From positions 9,038,001 to 9,102,000 of the forward strand of contig NZ_CP108088.1 in assembly GCF_036192275.1 (NCBI RefSeq): 64,000 nt of DNA, read 5' to 3'. The position numbers and the translations under genes were made by a program. Below the pieces are notes generated by a model, which saw only the letters and a list, made by a program, of their open reading frames with translations, was not told the DNA's origin and searched no databases. This DNA is from Streptomyces sp. NBC_00250 (lineage in GTDB: Bacteria; Actinomycetota; Actinomycetes; Streptomycetales; Streptomycetaceae). Positions within the stretch are counted from its first letter, which is position 1; each line of letters opens with the position of its first letter. Shown here one piece after another: positions 8,173-16,508 of this stretch.

Positions 8173-10068
8173 TCAGTCAGTCTCGGCGGTGTTCACGGTA
8201 GCCAGACGCCGGTTGTACTGGATCACGTCGTACTGCTGGTCACCGGTGACCACAACCTCCGGGCGCGTGGGCGTGGCAGGGAAGAAGTCGTCGGCGTCCA
8301 CCGATGTGGGAGCGGCCACGTACGCCTGCCCCTGAGGGAACGTGTACATGCTGAACCGCGTCTGTTCCGATGCACGCACTCCCTGGGGGTACTCGTCGGC
8401 TCGAGGGTAGGCCGTTGTGTAGACGGAGACGGACTTCGCCCCACTCGCGGGACGGACGATCCGCGCGTTCGGGGCGGGGCGAGTGTTCGTGCCCGCCGGG
8501 TTGTGGATCCATCCCTTCTGGCCACCGAACCAGATGGCCGTCCAGTCCCCTCGCATGTCCGCGACCACGAATTCCTGCCCCCACATGGCGGTGGATCCCC
8601 AGTCGTCGATGCGTTGGCTTCCTGCCGACCCGTCGGGGCGAAGGGCGAGGTCGGAGACGAGCGGAGCGTCGGCGCGGGGCTCCGTGCGCACGTAGAGGAA
8701 GTTCGAAGGCTGTGTCTGGGACCGGCACGTCGGGGCGCAGACCGTGACCGTCTGCGCGTTCCGGCCGTAGGCCGGGGCGATCGTGACCGCCTGTCCGATT
8801 CCGATGTTCCCGCCCGTCTCTCCTCCCTCGGCCTCGCGCTCCCGGCGGTGGTCGGTGTCGAGGAGAGCCATGAACTTCTCCCAGTCCCAGTAGGGGCCGG
8901 GGTCCCAGTGCGCGTCCGGCACGCGGGCCGGCCTCGGCGGAAGGACGTTGTCGTGCCCGATGATGTGCTTGCGGTCCAGCGGGACGTCGAAGCGGCGTGC
9001 CAGGTAGACCACCAGCGCGGCAGTCGCCTTGTACTGGGCCGGAGTGAACCAGGTGGGCCCCTGGGCAGCGTATCCCTCCAGTTCGATACCGACGCCGTGC
9101 AGGTTGGTCCAGTAGTTTCCGGCGTGGAAAGCGATGTCCTTGGTGGCGACCATCTGCGTTGCCGCACTGCCGTCGGCCTTCATCACGTAATGCGCGGAAG
9201 CCCCGCTGACGGGATCCTGGAACCAGCTGATTCCCCCGTCGTAGGACCCTTCGAGGTCATGGATGACGATGAAGTCGACATCCATGCCGTTCGAGTTCCG
9301 CGTGGACACCTGGTAGTTCGAGGCAGCTGCGGGAACGAACCGGCAATTCAGCTCGCTGGGGCACTCCGGCACTGCCGCCGCGACCGTCGTCCGCAGCCCC
9401 AGGGACGCGAGTTGCGACCTCGTCGGACGGACGGACGGCGTCTTCGTCAAGGAAACCCTCTGGCCGTCCTTACGTACCCTCTGCTTGCCGGTGCGGATCA
9501 CCGCGAACACGCCATCGGCGAACCGTCCGGCCGCGGCGGTGTCGGCGGCCTGGCTGTACTGCGCCACAGCTCCGTACCAGCCACCCGGGTCGGGCGGCAT
9601 CTCGCGGGTGACCTGCCGCTGGTACGAGGCGAGCAGTGCAGCGCCGCCTCGAAGGTTCTGCAGCTCGTCTCGCTGGAGCGTCTGGGGTGCGACGCCGATC
9701 ATCGCGGCGGCGGCCTGCAACGTGTGCTCGGACGGGTCGTCGGTGCCCGTTGCGTCCACTGGACCTTCGCCTGGGCGATGGTCGTACGTTCTCCCCGACG
9801 TCGTGTCCGTCAGGTGCATCGGACCATAGCCACCCTTGGTGCTCGGGCGGCCGTCATGGGACTCCCACCAGGAGGACTCGTAGCTGACGCCGAGGAGTAC
9901 TTCCTTCGGCACACCGAATTCTGCCGCCGCTTGCTCGGCCGCCCGCTCGAAGCCGCCGGGTGCCGCGTCGGAGGGCCGGGCATTCCCGGCGGTGGCACAT
10001 CCCCAGATGAGGGCTACCGCCACTCCCGCAGCGCCGAAACCTTGGTGCCGCCGGTGTCTTCTGGTCAT
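8173..10068 (-). CDS. Secreted N-acetylmuramoyl-L-alanine amidase with N-terminal lytic-type domain
   Basis: A 631-residue exported cell-wall hydrolase. Residues 1-36 form a signal peptide (RRHRRHQG, hydrophobic core, WGCATAGNA); the Cys24 context is not a clear lipobox. Residues 40-190 resemble a lysozyme-like/lytic transglycosylase fold (LLGVSYESSWW with candidate Glu64, GGYGPMHLT, AVAQYS). Residues 260-400 are an Amidase_2 domain with likely zinc ligands His270 (VIHDLEG), His387 and Asp389 (AHWDPGP), plus HYVMKADG and HIIGHDN. The C-terminal 200 residues contain SH3-like segments (WTAIWFGGQKGWIHNP). It should cleave the MurNAc-L-Ala bond outside the cell. It ends in a strong hairpin. Confidence 0.9.
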   Translation of the reverse strand: MTRRHRRHQGFGAAGVAVALIWGCATAGNARPSDAAPGGFERAAEQAAAEFGVPKEVLLGVSYESSWWESHDGRPSTKGGYGPMHLTDTTSGRTYDHRPGEGPVDATGTDDPSEHTLQAAAAMIGVAPQTLQRDELQNLRGGAALLASYQRQVTREMPPDPGGWYGAVAQYSQAADTAAAGRFADGVFAVIRTGKQRVRKDGQRVSLTKTPSVRPTRSQLASLGLRTTVAAAVPECPSELNCRFVPAAASNYQVSTRNSNGMDVDFIVIHDLEGSYDGGISWFQDPVSGASAHYVMKADGSAATQMVATKDIAFHAGNYWTNLHGVGIELEGYAAQGPTWFTPAQYKATAALVVYLARRFDVPLDRKHIIGHDNVLPPRPARVPDAHWDPGPYWDWEKFMALLDTDHRREREAEGGETGGNIGIGQAVTIAPAYGRNAQTVTVCAPTCRSQTQPSNFLYVRTEPRADAPLVSDLALRPDGSAGSQRIDDWGSTAMWGQEFVVADMRGDWTAIWFGGQKGWIHNPAGTNTRPAPNARIVRPASGAKSVSVYTTAYPRADEYPQGVRASEQTRFSMYTFPQGQAYVAAPTSVDADDFFPATPTRPEVVVTGDQQYDVIQYNRRLATVNTAETD

Positions 10069-10194
10069 CCCATGTCCATTTCGCTGTGGCGGTCGTGGTG
10101 TGGTCCAGGGCCGATGCTGCGGCCGTCACAATCCTTTGGAGGCGGCCTCCGGGCCCCATCGACACGCCCAACACACAGAGCCCCGTCACCGCAC

Positions 10195-10345
10195 CGGAGC
10201 AGCGATCCCACGCGTGGGGACCAGCGTGCCGTCGGCGATCAACACGGTGTCCTTCGCGAACCGCTTGCGGGGCCGCGGCGCGCACGTCCGCCCGAGACGG
10301 TGAGCGATCCGGTCCGCCACTGGTGTGCAAATTCCAAGCCATTGA
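10195..10345 (-). pseudogene. Short DDE transposase relic
   Basis: On the minus strand one frame reads KRFAKDTVLIADGTLVPTRG, the same motif as KDTVLIVDGTLVPTRD in the transposase relic at 54866-55584. Only about 50 codons remain, with no start and no catalytic remainder, next to another transposase relic. Confidence 0.55.
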
Positions 10346-10357
10346 GCCTTTCCAACC

Positions 10358-11112
10358 TCACTTTGAGCAGGTCAGATGCAGGGTGAGGACGGCTCGGACG
10401 ATGTTGGTGATGCGGACGGTGCTGCATCGCAACTTCCGCGGGAGGCGCCAGGCCTTCAGAGTGGCCATGGCTTGCTCGCCCAGGGCCCGGATGCGCGCAT
10501 GGGAGCGGTCGACGGCCTGCTGACCTGGGGAGAGCCGGTCCCATCGGCCGCGGAAGGGCACGCGGACGGTACCGCCGGCGCCCTGGTGGCCCTTGTCCGC
10601 CCAGCAGGGCAGGCCCGTGTCGGCAAGTGCGTCGATGATGCCGTGGGTGGGGGCCGCCCTGATGTCATGGACGGCGCCGGCGAGGGCCACAGCAGTCGGC
10701 CGTGTGGATCGGCGAGGACCTGCACGTTCATGCCGTGCCTCTTGTGATTTCCGGAGTAGAAGGGCCGGTCGGCGGTGATTCGGTCGATCGGCAGCAGGGT
10801 GCCGTCCAGGATCGCGAACGCCTTCTGGGTGGCGGTTTTCATCGCGGTGGCCAGGTCCGGGGCGAGCGCGGCCAGGAGCTCCACGGCGTCGGTGACGTAC
10901 CGGTAGGCAGTGATGGTGCCGATCCCGGAGCCGGCGGCGAGCTGGCCGTAGGTATGGCCGCACCGCAGGTGAGCCAGGGCCAGCAGGGCCTGGCGGCCCG
11001 CATTCAGTCGGCGCCAGCGGGTACCGCGTTGCCGACGGTGGGCCCGCAGCCGGGCGGACAACAACCGCAGCGACGAGCTGGACATGTCGGTCCCGGACGG
11101 GTAGACAAGCAT
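10358..11112 (-). pseudogene. IS5-type transposase with a single frameshift
   Basis: The frame starting at 11112 encodes a helix-turn-helix N-terminus (HLRCGHTYGQLAAGSGIG) and the catalytic start KAFAILDGTLLPIDR, with HGMNVQVLADPHGRLLW. Near 10680 the protein moves to the other frame and continues GAVHDIRAAPTHGIIDALAD, CWADKGHQGAGGTVRVPF, and RALGEQAMATLKAWR, ending at 10358. Joined, it is a full-length DDE_Tnp_4 transposase of about 250 residues. No clear terminal repeats were located. Confidence 0.75.
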
Positions 11113-11419
11113 GCGAAACCTCTGGTGGAAACGGTTCTCTTGGTCGAAAACCGAGCTACCAGGGGCTTCACTGCGTTGTCAGGCCAACTGGCCAACTGGC
11201 CAACAGCCAGCCCAGCTTGGAAAGGGGCTCGCTGTTCCCGGACATGCATGGACCGGCCGCTGCCACCAGCCTCGCGCCCGCGAGACGCGCGCAGTGGACA
11301 GCAAGGCGTCTCGGCTGCTCGGATTCCACGCCGTACCCGTACGCGTGTACGGCGTTCTGTGGTGATGCCAGTGATACTGGCGTAGCCGGAATCAAGAAGT
11401 GGGCCGCCGGGGGGCATAG
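11113..11419. other. Intergenic region with a short tandem repeat
   Basis: About 300 bp separate the transposase relic from the next gene. It contains three copies of GGCCAACT at 11182-11205. No gene is supported here. Confidence 0.4.
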
Positions 11420-11965
11420 ATGGGCGACTTTCGCGTGAGTCGAGAAATGCCGTTTGTGGAGTGGAGGAACCCGGCGATCGCTGCCGAGGTCTATGCGAGG
11501 TGCACTACTCCTCGCGGTGAGGTGACCCTGGTCCGGGAACGCGGCCCACGGACCCGTCCGGAGGACCACGCCGATGCGGTGGAGAGCTGGACGGTGTCCC
11601 TGCGAGACGGAGAAGTCACGCTCAAGGTTCACCGGCTCGTGCCAGAGCCGCTGCTGATGCGGTGGCGGCTCTGGAAGGGGTTCGAGGGCGAGGTGGACGG
11701 GGAACCGTTCCGTTTCACCGGCACGTCCGCGCTACGGCGCTCTCGCCGGTCGGTCACGTACGAAGGACCCACGATCGATGTCCGGATCGTGCCGCGCGCG
11801 TTCAGCCTTCGTCTTGTCGAGCAGGGGGAGGAGATCGGATTCCGGTCATTCAGCAATCAGTGGGAGCTGCCGGACCCCACGGATCACGCCGTACTGGCCG
11901 TCTGTCTCTTCGAGTGGGCCGGGTTGGAGGACCTGCTCAGGACACCCGTGCTCCGGGACCTATGA
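11420..11965 (+). CDS. Hypothetical soluble protein
   Basis: A 181-residue protein starting ATG at 11420. It is rich in beta-strand-like segments (VESWTVSLRDGEVTLKVHRL, VEDGEP-like FEGEVDGEPFRFTGTSALRR, VTYEGPTIDVRIVPRAF) and ends in a hydrophobic helix (DHAVLAVCLFEWAGLEDLL). No signal peptide or known catalytic motif is visible. I do not recognise the family; similar unnamed proteins occur singly in streptomycetes. It lies 124 bp before the decarboxylase gene on the same strand but need not be co-transcribed. Confidence 0.65.
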   Translation: MGDFRVSREMPFVEWRNPAIAAEVYARCTTPRGEVTLVRERGPRTRPEDHADAVESWTVSLRDGEVTLKVHRLVPEPLLMRWRLWKGFEGEVDGEPFRFTGTSALRRSRRSVTYEGPTIDVRIVPRAFSLRLVEQGEEIGFRSFSNQWELPDPTDHAVLAVCLFEWAGLEDLLRTPVLRDL

Positions 11966-12089
11966 CGGGCTGGTGAAGGCCTCGTCATTGCTCTGCCAGG
12001 AGCTTCGTCATTCAGCACCACGGCGCCCAGCTGTTGTGCCTCGGCGTGTCCCTCGCGAAGCCGGACAGCCTGGCTGTTTGAATCCCCGC

Positions 12090-13454
12090 ATGACCAAGCG
12101 TGACGATGAGTCTCTTTTCGGTAATCGATTCCTGACCGTACCTGCTCCCTCGGAGACCTTCCCAGAAGAAGGTATGGCCGCGACGGACGCGATGAGGCTC
12201 GTGGATGTGGATCTCGCCATGGAGGGCGACCCGCAACGCAACCTCGCCACGTTTGTCACCACGTGGATGGAGCCGGAAGCGCAGCGGCTCATCGCCGAGA
12301 ACCTCCACCGCAATTTCATCGACCATGCGGAGTACCCCATCTCCGCCGAGATCGAGCAGCGTTGCGTGCGCATGCTCGCCGATCTCTTCAATGCGCCTGG
12401 CAGTACGACCGGATGCCGGACCCAGGGCTCATCCGAGGCGATCATGCTGGGAGGACTGTCACTGAAGTGGAAGTGGCGCGAGCGCCGCCAGGCGGCCAAC
12501 CTGTCGATCGATCGGCCCAATTTGATCTTCGGTGGGGACGTCCACGTCGTGTGGGAGAAATTCTGCCGCTACTTCGACGTCGAGCCGCGGATCGTGCCGC
12601 TCGCGGAAGGCAAGTACACGATCGGCCCTGAGGACGTGGAGCCCCACCTCGATGAAAACACGATCGGCGTCGTCGCCGTACTCGGCACCACTTTCACGGG
12701 CCACAAGGACGACGTCGTCGGGATCGACAAGCTGTTGCGAGACGTCCGCAAAGAGCGGGACCTCGACATTCCCATCCACGTAGATGGCGCCAGCGGCGCA
12801 TTCGTCTGGCCTTTTCTCTACCCGGATTCGAAGTGGGACTTCCGGCTCGAGCAGGTCCGTTCGATCAACGTCTCGGGCCACAAGTACGGCCTGGTCTACC
12901 CCGGCATCGGCTGGCTGATCTTCCGTGAGGAGTCGGACCTGCCCGAAGACCTCGTGTTCTACGAGAACTACTTGGGAAAGACCGACTCGACGTTCACCTT
13001 GAACTTCTCCACCGGTGCGTCGATGGTACTCGCGCAGTACTACAACTTCGTACGACTCGGCCGCCAGGGCTACACCTACGTCATGAAGATGATGCAGGAG
13101 AACGCCCGCGTATTGGCGAACAACCTGCAAAGCAGCGGACGCTTCGAACTGATCGGAGCCGACCTCGAGCAACTGCCCCTGGTCGCCTTCCGCCTCGCCG
13201 GCAAGCACTCCTACGACGAGTCCGACATCGCATGGCAACTCGCCGCCGAACGCGGCTGGATGGTGCCGGCGTACACGCTCCCGCCCAACGCGGAACGGGT
13301 GAAGATCCTGCGTGCCCTGGTCAAGGAAACCCTGAGCCGCGAACAGATCGATCGCCTGAGCCAGGACATCGCCGACGCGTGCCGCACCCTGGACGCCAAG
13401 GGCGCGACCCACGACGCCGAGCGAGCCCAGGTCAAGCGCGGCACCGGATACTGA
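12090..13454 (+). CDS. gadB: Glutamate decarboxylase
   Basis: A 454-residue group II PLP-dependent decarboxylase. The PLP lysine is Lys265 in NVSGHKYGLVYPG; the aspartate that pairs with the pyridine nitrogen is Asp232 in IHVDGASGAF. The substrate motif TTGCRTQGSSEAIMLGG is also present, as are NFIDHAEYP and LVFYENYLG, which are typical of glutamate decarboxylases. It converts L-glutamate to 4-aminobutyrate and CO2, consuming a proton, in the cytoplasm. I chose the ATG at 12090 (MTKRDDESLF) because family members begin similarly; the frame is open further upstream to 11778. No antiporter gene is adjacent, so a role in nitrogen or GABA metabolism is as likely as acid resistance. Confidence 0.93.
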   Translation: MTKRDDESLFGNRFLTVPAPSETFPEEGMAATDAMRLVDVDLAMEGDPQRNLATFVTTWMEPEAQRLIAENLHRNFIDHAEYPISAEIEQRCVRMLADLFNAPGSTTGCRTQGSSEAIMLGGLSLKWKWRERRQAANLSIDRPNLIFGGDVHVVWEKFCRYFDVEPRIVPLAEGKYTIGPEDVEPHLDENTIGVVAVLGTTFTGHKDDVVGIDKLLRDVRKERDLDIPIHVDGASGAFVWPFLYPDSKWDFRLEQVRSINVSGHKYGLVYPGIGWLIFREESDLPEDLVFYENYLGKTDSTFTLNFSTGASMVLAQYYNFVRLGRQGYTYVMKMMQENARVLANNLQSSGRFELIGADLEQLPLVAFRLAGKHSYDESDIAWQLAAERGWMVPAYTLPPNAERVKILRALVKETLSREQIDRLSQDIADACRTLDAKGATHDAERAQVKRGTGY

Positions 13455-13489
13455 CGCGCCTTCGCCACCCGCGCACACACCCGCTCGCG

Positions 13490-13680
13490 CTCAGGGCACG
13501 CAGGGCTTCGTAGGTGACGACCGATCCGAGTGAGTGCGCTACGGCACCCCTCGTGCCACTGTGCCCGAACGTCCGGGCAACCCTTCCCGGGGCCACCGCC
13601 GACGCTCCGGGGAGGCGAGGCGGCTGTAGACCTCCGGCATGAACGCCGCCACGATCCGCCCCCGCCATGACAACGGCATG
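13490..13680 (-). pseudogene. Alpha/beta-hydrolase relic
   Basis: On the minus strand, RIVAAFMPEVYSRLASPERR in one frame is followed in another by AVAHSLGSVVTYEALRAL, the GxSxG-like nucleophile elbow of serine hydrolases. Both pieces match one small esterase-like family in order, with an indel between them. The N-terminus and the Asp/His part are missing. Confidence 0.45.
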
Positions 13681-14301
13681 CCCCTCCATGGCTGCTCCCC
13701 GCCGACCGGGGGGCCCACATCCGGGAGTTGGTCGAGTCTCCTGGTGGCTTCTCCCCGCTCGCGCGGGGACCAGGCTCCGCCACCCGTCGCAGCTCCTGAG
13801 CCAGGACGGCGGCTGTCCGAGAGAGGCGATCCGGTCTATCCGAGTCGCCCCGGGCAGTGCGGGCAGACTCGGCCCCCTTCCATCCACCCGCCTTCCTGTC
13901 TCTGCCCGCCGGAGGCCCCGCTACCCGGCGGCAGCACAGTCACAGGTCTGGGCGGGCCCACCGCATCACGTGCCGAGCCTGGGGCCGCTCCTGCCACCCG
14001 TATTCGAGGCGAGCCAGGGGCGGGGGAGTGGTGACGTCGGTCAGCTGCGTGGTTGCCGATCCTCAGCAGGCCGGCTGCCGGCCACCGACCGTCGAACTCC
14101 ACCGGCGGTCCTGCACGCCGCCTTACGACGATGCGCCGGAGCTCAGGTGGCACGGGTCCGGGGTGCGTCCGATTGCACCCTGTAGTGCGGCAAAAGGACA
14201 GGTCAGGAGGGGAAATTTCTGGTTGACCAGGGTTCCGGTACGGGTGATAGTGACGGTCGCGGCCGCTTCAGTCCGGCCTGCTGTACCAGGGGTGGGGACT
14301 C
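13681..14301. other. Non-coding or fully degraded stretch
   Basis: About 620 bp without a convincing gene on either strand. Two hairpin-forming segments beginning CTCCCCGC lie at 13695 and 13751. Open frames here lack recognisable motifs and are probably artefacts of high GC. Confidence 0.4.
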
Positions 14302-15792
14302 TTGAACGACAACAAGGACGACGTGCGTGACGACGTGCGTGACGACGTGCGCGACGAGGTGCGCGACGATGTGCGAGGGCGGGTCGATGCGCTCGTCTCC
14401 GTGGGCCGGCCGGCCGAGGCTCGGGCTACCGCGCGGGCCGCGCTTGAGACCGCCGGGCCCGACGCCGGACTCTTCCTCGCACTGGCCCGCGCCCATGTGG
14501 CAGAGGATGACGACGACCATGACGACGCGGCCGAGCGGGTCTTCCGTGAGGGTCTGGACACGTTCCCGCACGACATAGGCTTGCTTGCCGGGTACGCCGA
14601 ACTCTGCGCCCGTACTGACGCGCTGGACCGGCCGGGGCGACATGCCCGGGGCCCCGCGCTCCTGGCCCGGTTGCGAGAACTTGCGCCGCATTCACCGGAG
14701 TTGCTGCGGGCCGAGGCTGCGGGAAGCTCCGTTTCTGCCAACGGCAAGGACAGTGCCTCGGTGCGCCGGGTGCAGTCGTTCGACGCGGCCCGTGCCTTCG
14801 CCTCAGCGCCCACGCCTCAGGCTGCCGCTGCTCAGGCCGCGCAGTGGGCCGCCGCGGCCCCGCACGTTCTGCGGCTCGCCGTGCTCGCCGAGACAACGGC
14901 CGCCCTCGCCGCCCCCGGCCGGACCTGGCCGCGCCTGCTGTTGCGTCGAGGCCTCGAATACCGCCTCGCCACGGGCGTGGTCGTCGCTGCGTTGATAGTC
15001 CTGCGCATCACCGTCCTGCCGGCGGTGCCGTACGGCGTGGCGGCGGGAGTGGGGCTGCTGCTGGGCCTGCCGTTCCTCAGTCTCCGCAGACAGCTGGCTA
15101 CCGCCCGCGAGCGGGCTGCCGAGCGGATGGCCGCAATCGCTACCGAGGCCGCATCCGGCGACGAAGCGGGCGCCGGGGCCGAAGGCGTCGAGGCGCCGGA
15201 GCTGCCGCCCGTGCCGCGCGTCACTCCTCGTGAGTACGTCTTTGCCGGAGCCGGACTCGCGCTCCTGCTATGCATTGGCGTCACGGCGTACGCCTCCTCC
15301 CTCACGTATCCCCGCTACGACATCGTCGCCCACGACACCTTCCGGGGCCTGCAAGGCTTCGACCTCCGTGAGGAGTTCGACCCGTTCGACGCCGTGCCCG
15401 ACGGGGAGAAGGAAGGGTCGACCGCCCGGGTGTACGTCGCTCAGGACGCTGCTCCTGACGCCGCTGCCGAGTACCTGGTGGCTGTGACGACCGGAGACTT
15501 CCACGAGATGCGGGAGTCGTACGTGTACGACGGCGGGCTCCTTCCCGAAGAGACGGAACGGGTCGGCACCGTCCACGACACCTGGCGGGCAGGGGCCGGT
15601 CCGCACGGCGCCTGGATGCAGTGCCTCACGTACACCGAGAGGGCCACCGGCACGCTGCGGGCGATGTGCGTGTGGGGCGACAAGGGCAGTATCGGCATGG
15701 TCCTGTTCACGGCTGCAGACATGAACCGAGACGCGGTCGAGGACACAGCCCGGTCCGTCGGCGCCGACTTTCTCCGGCCCGCTGAGGACTGA
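14302..15792 (+). CDS. Large membrane protein with acidic N-terminal repeats
   Basis: A 496-residue protein apparently starting with TTG at 14302, with GGTGGGG upstream. The N-terminus is a tandem run of Asp-Asp-Val-Arg units (residues 6-26) encoded by a 12-bp DNA repeat. Residues 30-190 look helical and TPR-like (RVDALVSVGRPAEARATARA, AERVFREGLDTFP). Two hydrophobic segments lie around 230-262 and a third near 313-333. The C-terminal 160 residues are probably extracytoplasmic (VYVAQDAAPDAAAEYLVAVT, WMQCLTYTERATGTLRAMCV, two cysteines). Unnamed relatives with this layout occur in streptomycetes; function unknown. Confidence 0.75.
   Translation: MNDNKDDVRDDVRDDVRDEVRDDVRGRVDALVSVGRPAEARATARAALETAGPDAGLFLALARAHVAEDDDDHDDAAERVFREGLDTFPHDIGLLAGYAELCARTDALDRPGRHARGPALLARLRELAPHSPELLRAEAAGSSVSANGKDSASVRRVQSFDAARAFASAPTPQAAAAQAAQWAAAAPHVLRLAVLAETTAALAAPGRTWPRLLLRRGLEYRLATGVVVAALIVLRITVLPAVPYGVAAGVGLLLGLPFLSLRRQLATARERAAERMAAIATEAASGDEAGAGAEGVEAPELPPVPRVTPREYVFAGAGLALLLCIGVTAYASSLTYPRYDIVAHDTFRGLQGFDLREEFDPFDAVPDGEKEGSTARVYVAQDAAPDAAAEYLVAVTTGDFHEMRESYVYDGGLLPEETERVGTVHDTWRAGAGPHGAWMQCLTYTERATGTLRAMCVWGDKGSIGMVLFTAADMNRDAVEDTARSVGADFLRPAED
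14317..14377. repeat. 12-bp tandem repeat encoding DDVR
   Basis: Five imperfect copies of GACGACGTGCGT open the coding sequence of the gene at 14302. Copy number could vary without breaking the frame. Confidence 0.8.
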
Positions 15793-16127
15793 CCCACTAC
15801 GACGCGACTGGACCGCCGAAACAGGCTGCCGCCCCGCCCTGCCCCCAACTTCCCGCGCGCTTGACCCTCCGGTCCGAGGCACGCGCCCGATCCGCCCCTC
15901 CTCTGAGCCGTACAGGTGTCACAAAGCGCCACCACCGGCTCAAGACCCCTCCCGACCAGGTAATCAGGACACACACCGCCCACACACAGCGCTCTCCTGC
16001 AACAGGCACTCGCGCACGGCTCCCCCTTGGAAGGCACCTGTGACACGAACAGGGTCGACACAGCAGCTCCAGGGGCGCTTACAGGGGCACAGGTAGCCCC
16101 CGCTCTGCCCAGGCATGCCTTCGACCG
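15793..16127. other. Intergenic region carrying a dispersed repeat
   Basis: About 335 bp. At 15931-15970 it holds 40 bp matching 35 of 40 positions of 55973-56012 (the last 20 bp identical). On the minus strand this reads PDYLVGRGLEPVV, so it is probably the 5' end of a lost relative of the gene at 55627-56046. Confidence 0.5.
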
Positions 16128-16320
16128 GACTCAATCGACTGTGTAGGCCTTCTCTCCGACCATGAATGGGGCGTCGGCAGGGCCCTTGATGTAAGGGCCC
16201 CGCCAGATCACACGGTGCTCCTGGGTACTCGGGTACCACTGGCGGACCTTGTGCATCCGTACGGTCCAGCGGTGGTGGTAGCCCGGCTTGTGTCCTCGTC
16301 GTCCGCTGAGCGTTGGCCTG
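16128..16320 (-). pseudogene. C-terminal fragment of an unidentified mobile-element protein
   Basis: One minus-strand frame ending at 16128 reads GHKPGYHHRWTVRMHKVRQW, then STQEHRVIWRGPYIKGPADA and PFMVGEKAYTVD. The dense aromatic/basic pattern ending in W.GPYIKGP recalls C-termini of uncharacterised actinobacterial phage and plasmid proteins, but this is from memory. No start is visible and the fragment is about 60 residues long. Confidence 0.45.
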
Positions 16321-16440
16321 GTACCTGGTGGGCGAGACGGATGACCCTGACATCGGGATCGGCCGGTGCTGCTCCTTGGGGGATCCGGCGTGGTGCGCCG
16401 CCGGGCTCCTGCGGGGCTCCGAGGATCGTGACGGGGTGCA

Positions 16441-16465
16441 GGCTCGCCCCCGCCGGGGGCGAGCC
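16441..16465 (-). terminator. Terminator of the export operon
   Basis: GGCTCGCCCC and GGGGCGAGCC pair perfectly around a 5-nt loop, about 40 bp after the permease stop. Confidence 0.75.
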
Positions 16466-16469
16466 TGCC

Positions 16470-16508
16470 GATCGCTCAGGCCGATCGCTCAGGCCGATCG
16501 CTCAGGCC
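16470..16508. repeat. Three exact or near-exact 13-bp repeats
   Basis: GATCGCTCAGGCC occurs at 16470, 16483 and 16496 (the last differs where it runs into the permease stop codon). The repeats separate the stop codon from the terminator hairpin. Confidence 0.8.

Noticed and set aside
8110..10386. 758-codon plus-strand open frame over the amidase
   Set aside because: Antisense of the amidase gene, which has signal peptide, zinc ligands and terminator on the minus strand.
13695..13780. Possible two-repeat type I-E CRISPR array
   Set aside because: Only two imperfect units, 56 bp apart instead of about 61, no cas genes in the window; not annotated as CRISPR.
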